Below, in pieces: positions 14,916 through 16,926 of a stretch of 16,926 bases of DNA; position 1 is the stretch's first letter; the number at the start of each line of letters is the position of its first letter. The position numbers and the translations under genes are program-made. The notes under the pieces are model-generated. The model ran no database searches. It was not told where the DNA came from and was given only the letters and a program-made list of their open reading frames with translations. The stretch is from Saprospiraceae bacterium (lineage in GTDB: Bacteria; Bacteroidota; Bacteroidia; Chitinophagales; Saprospiraceae), in the NCBI GenBank assembly GCA_023300835.1, contig JALZVB010000003.1:1-16926 (forward strand), in the 5' to 3' direction.

Positions 14916-15956
14916 CTAGCTTGACTTAAGTGATATCGCTTTTTTGATTCTTTTGATAAGATCAGGTCCCTCGTACACCATTCCTGAGTATACTTGGATA
15001 AGATCTGCGCCAGCCTCAAGCATATCTACAGCATCTTGAGGTGTACATATACCACCTACGCCTATAATGGGTAATGTCGCATTTATGGATCTAATGTATT
15101 TTACCACTTCTATGGATCTTGATTGCAGAGGTTGCCCACTTAATCCACCATTCCCTATTGTTTCAATTGTATGTTCTGATGTGTTCAATCCCGCTCTAGA
15201 TATTGTAGTATTTGTAGCTATTATTCCATCTACACTTTCGGCATCTATGATCTCTAAAACATCATCTATCTGCGTATTACTGAGGTCTGGTGCAATTTTT
15301 AAGAATACAGGCTTCCTAGCCTTTTTGGTATTCCTGAGGTTCATAATTGTAGACAACAGTTTTTTGAGCGGTTCTTTGTCTTGTAACGAACGCAATCCTG
15401 GTGTATTAGGAGAACTGACGTTCAATACAAAATAATCTACATATGGGTACAACTCATTAAAGCAATACTCATAATCAGAGATTGCGGATTCGTTAGGTGT
15501 TACTTTATTCTTGCCTATGTTTCCACCTATAATAATCTTGCGGTCCTTATGTTCTTTTAGTCTATTGACAAGTGCCGTAACACCTTCATTATTGAAGCCC
15601 ATTCTATTGATGAGCGCACGATCTGATTTCAGTCTGAATAATCGAGGTTGAGGATTACCGATTTGAGGTTGTGGTGTCACAGTTCCGATTTCTATAAAAC
15701 CAAAACCTAAATGTGACATCGTCTTGTAATATTTTCCATCTTTATCAAACCCTGCAGCCAGACCTATTGGGCTAGGGAAATCTATACCGACAACAGTTTT
15801 GTGTAAACTATCATTATCAAATCTATAGTGAGACCTAAATAATGAACTAAGAACAGGTATGGACAATGCTGTCTTAAAAAGACTGGTACCTAGATGATGT
15901 GCCTTCTCAGCTGGTAAACTGAACAAAAGCGGCTTAATAATATTCTTATAAAACAA
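14916..15956 (-). CDS. pyrD: Dihydroorotate dehydrogenase, quinone-dependent (class 2)
   Basis: The enzyme oxidises dihydroorotate to orotate with FMN and passes the electrons to the quinone pool at the inner membrane, the fourth step of pyrimidine synthesis. The 346-residue length and the N-terminal amphipathic extension (FYKNIIKPLLFSLPAEKAHH, 2-21) mark class 2. FMN and substrate motifs are GLAAGFDKDG (65-74), IGTVTPQPQIGNPQPRLFRL (90-109), NRMGFNNEG (117-125) and NVSSPNTPGLRSLQ (179-192), in which Ser182 is the catalytic base. The FMN phosphate site is in GVGGI and the ADLIQVYSG end. The start is TTG at 15956; no in-frame ATG lies close by and this start gives the normal N-terminus. It is 47 bases downstream of the Crp-type gene and could be co-transcribed. 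Confidence 0.96.
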   Translation of the reverse strand: MFYKNIIKPLLFSLPAEKAHHLGTSLFKTALSIPVLSSLFRSHYRFDNDSLHKTVVGIDFPSPIGLAAGFDKDGKYYKTMSHLGFGFIEIGTVTPQPQIGNPQPRLFRLKSDRALINRMGFNNEGVTALVNRLKEHKDRKIIIGGNIGKNKVTPNESAISDYEYCFNELYPYVDYFVLNVSSPNTPGLRSLQDKEPLKKLLSTIMNLRNTKKARKPVFLKIAPDLSNTQIDDVLEIIDAESVDGIIATNTTISRAGLNTSEHTIETIGNGGLSGQPLQSRSIEVVKYIRSINATLPIIGVGGICTPQDAVDMLEAGADLIQVYSGMVYEGPDLIKRIKKAISLKSS

Positions 15957-16003
15957 ATCTTTCTTTTTTAATCTACTGCAAGATACAGAGATCAGAAAGT
16001 ATG

Positions 16004-16693
16004 CTATTGTATTCCTTCTTTTAATTTATCGAGATCTCTAACAAGAAGTCTTTTTCTATCGAATGTCAAGATTTCTTCATTTCTCAATTCATTGAGCACG
16101 GTCGTTACCGTCTGCCTAGAAGTAGCGGTAAGGTTTGCGATTTCCTGATGCGTTATGAAATTTCTAACAACCCATTCATATCCGACGCGTTGTCCTCTTT
16201 TTCTGACCATCTCAACCAGGTACTCAATTATACGACTCCTAGAATCCTTAAACACAAGTGATTCTAGCCTGTTTTCCATTTCGATAACCTTAGAACCCAT
16301 TATCTTCATAAAAAACATACTTAAAGAGCCCCTGTCCTTTATTAATTCTTTCATAGAATCCGACTTGATAGAGCATATAGAAGTTTCTTCTACGGCCAAT
16401 GCAAAATCTCTTCTTTCTCCTTCACCGATAAGTGCCATCTCTCCAAAGACTTCACCCACACCTAGAATAGCCTTGGTGATCTCCTTTCCACTGTCTGAGA
16501 AAGAACCAATCTTTACTCTTCCTTTGTTTATAAAGAATATGTGTTCACTGGCATCTTCTGTCATATATACGTAATCGTTTTTCTTAAAGGTCTTAAGATG
16601 GTTAGATTCTATTTCATTTTTAAGCTTATTAGGGCAGAAAAGGGTACTAACGTCTATGTTTTCTAGGTACCAAATAGGTTTTTCGTTCATCAT
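16004..16693 (-). CDS. Crp/Fnr family transcriptional regulator
   Basis: This protein of 229 residues (from ATG at 16693) has a cyclic-nucleotide-binding domain (about 25-125) with a cassette-like GVGEVFGEMALIGEGERRDFA (79-98 region), a long dimerisation helix (about 115-150), and a winged helix-turn-helix (about 175-222) whose recognition helix lies in ANLTATSRQTVTTVLNEL. The FGE and Arg of the cassette suggest a nucleotide-type ligand may bind, though this is not certain. No cysteine cluster for Fe-S sensing is seen. A TTG at 16726 would add 11 residues and an ATG at 16690 would remove one. I prefer an ATG because MNEKPIWYLENID is the usual N-terminus of relatives. Being next to pyrD does not indicate its targets. 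Confidence 0.9.
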   Translation of the reverse strand: MMNEKPIWYLENIDVSTLFCPNKLKNEIESNHLKTFKKNDYVYMTEDASEHIFFINKGRVKIGSFSDSGKEITKAILGVGEVFGEMALIGEGERRDFALAVEETSICSIKSDSMKELIKDRGSLSMFFMKIMGSKVIEMENRLESLVFKDSRSRIIEYLVEMVRKRGQRVGYEWVVRNFITHQEIANLTATSRQTVTTVLNELRNEEILTFDRKRLLVRDLDKLKEGIQ

Positions 16694-16762
16694 GCGGTCT
16701 TTTAGATTGGCTAAAGTAGCGTTCAAGAGTATTCTTGTATTGCTTATTAAAGACAGTTTTGA

Positions 16763-16926
16763 TCATTTTGTTTTAGGTTTCAGCTTTAAAGTCCTGATAA
16801 ATCTCTCAACTGTCGGATTTTTTTGCGTAAGAAACTCATATTTATCTACGGTTGTTTGTGAAGGACTAAATAATGACCGCCACCGTAGAAGCTTACATCG
16901 GACGCATGCTATCGTAGGGGTGCACC
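16763..16926 (-). CDS. Possible C-terminus of an unidentified gene (partial, 5' part outside window)
   Basis: A minus-strand frame is open from the window edge to a TGA at 16763-16765, about 53 codons. The last 35 residues read like a normal protein end (DKYEFLTQKNPTVERF then IRTLKLKPKTK). The pattern DKYxxLxxKNPxxxxF resembles the end of DNA polymerase III gamma/tau (DnaX) in Bacteroidota, but this rests on memory of a short, weakly conserved tail. The part nearest the edge (TPTIACVRCKLLRWRS) is GC-richer and less convincing. The stop is 69 bases before the Crp-type start, consistent with a same-strand upstream neighbour. Confidence 0.4.
   Translation of the reverse strand, partial: CTPTIACVRCKLLRWRSLFSPSQTTVDKYEFLTQKNPTVERFIRTLKLKPKTK

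Noticed and set aside
14741..14929. 62-codon plus-strand frame overlapping the end of pyrD.
   Set aside because: It runs into pyrD on the opposite strand, has no leader features, and its hydrophobic composition reflects AT-rich DNA.
16155..16574. 139-codon plus-strand frame opposite the Crp-type regulator.
   Set aside because: It is antisense to a clear Crp/Fnr gene and has no recognisable features of its own.
16872..16916. 14-codon plus-strand frame starting ATGACCGCC near the window edge.
   Set aside because: It is too short to judge and lies over a minus-strand frame with better coding character.

Overview
The window is AT-rich chromosomal DNA of a Bacteroidota bacterium. The evidence is three secreted proteins ending in type A type IX secretion (T9SS) sorting domains with the FPNPT motif, a lipoprotein with a CGDD export signal of the Bacteroidota kind, short leaders carrying TAnnTTTG-like -7 elements, and Crp/Fnr regulators of the kind common in that phylum. 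A marine or saprospiria-like lineage would fit, but the sequence alone does not fix the class. Nearly every gene is on the minus strand. The one clear plus-strand gene encodes a secreted haem peroxidase. No tRNA, rRNA, CRISPR array, insertion sequence or phage gene was found.

Layout. Positions 1-1103 hold the N-terminal part of a membrane-bound haem b/Fe-S oxidoreductase, cut by the window edge. An acyl-CoA dehydrogenase lies at 1333-2493. Together they suggest an acyl-CoA oxidation route whose electrons reach the quinone pool. Positions 2719-4188 hold a small Crp/Fnr-like regulator and an alpha/beta hydrolase, with a palindromic operator candidate in front of the hydrolase. Positions 4325-5782 hold a small Ig-like lipoprotein with a terminator and an exported thioredoxin-fold protein. 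Positions 5926-7013 hold a flavodoxin-like FMN protein and a Nudix hydrolase. Positions 7405-11191 hold three consecutive T9SS cargo genes; the last joins an adhesin-like module, an Omp28/thioredoxin-like CxxC module and a sorting domain. A 570-base intergenic region separates these from the divergent animal-type haem peroxidase at 11762-13465. Positions 13493-16926 hold nadC (NAD synthesis), a newly noticed 35-residue membrane protein with its own strong terminator, pyrD (pyrimidine synthesis), a full-length Crp-type regulator, and at the window edge the possible C-terminus of another gene.

How it fits together. The core metabolic genes (nadC, pyrD, acyl-CoA dehydrogenase) are interspersed with surface and secreted functions. 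Many transcription units look short, because intrinsic terminators fall between neighbours and several genes carry their own -7-like elements. The window is mostly ordinary. The items most worth a second look are the 35-residue membrane protein, the peroxidase with a complete set of animal-peroxidase active-site, haem-link and calcium residues, the CGLC-bearing T9SS protein, and the pairing of the acyl-CoA dehydrogenase with the membrane Fe-S protein. I found no convincing evidence of a wholly new multi-gene system.
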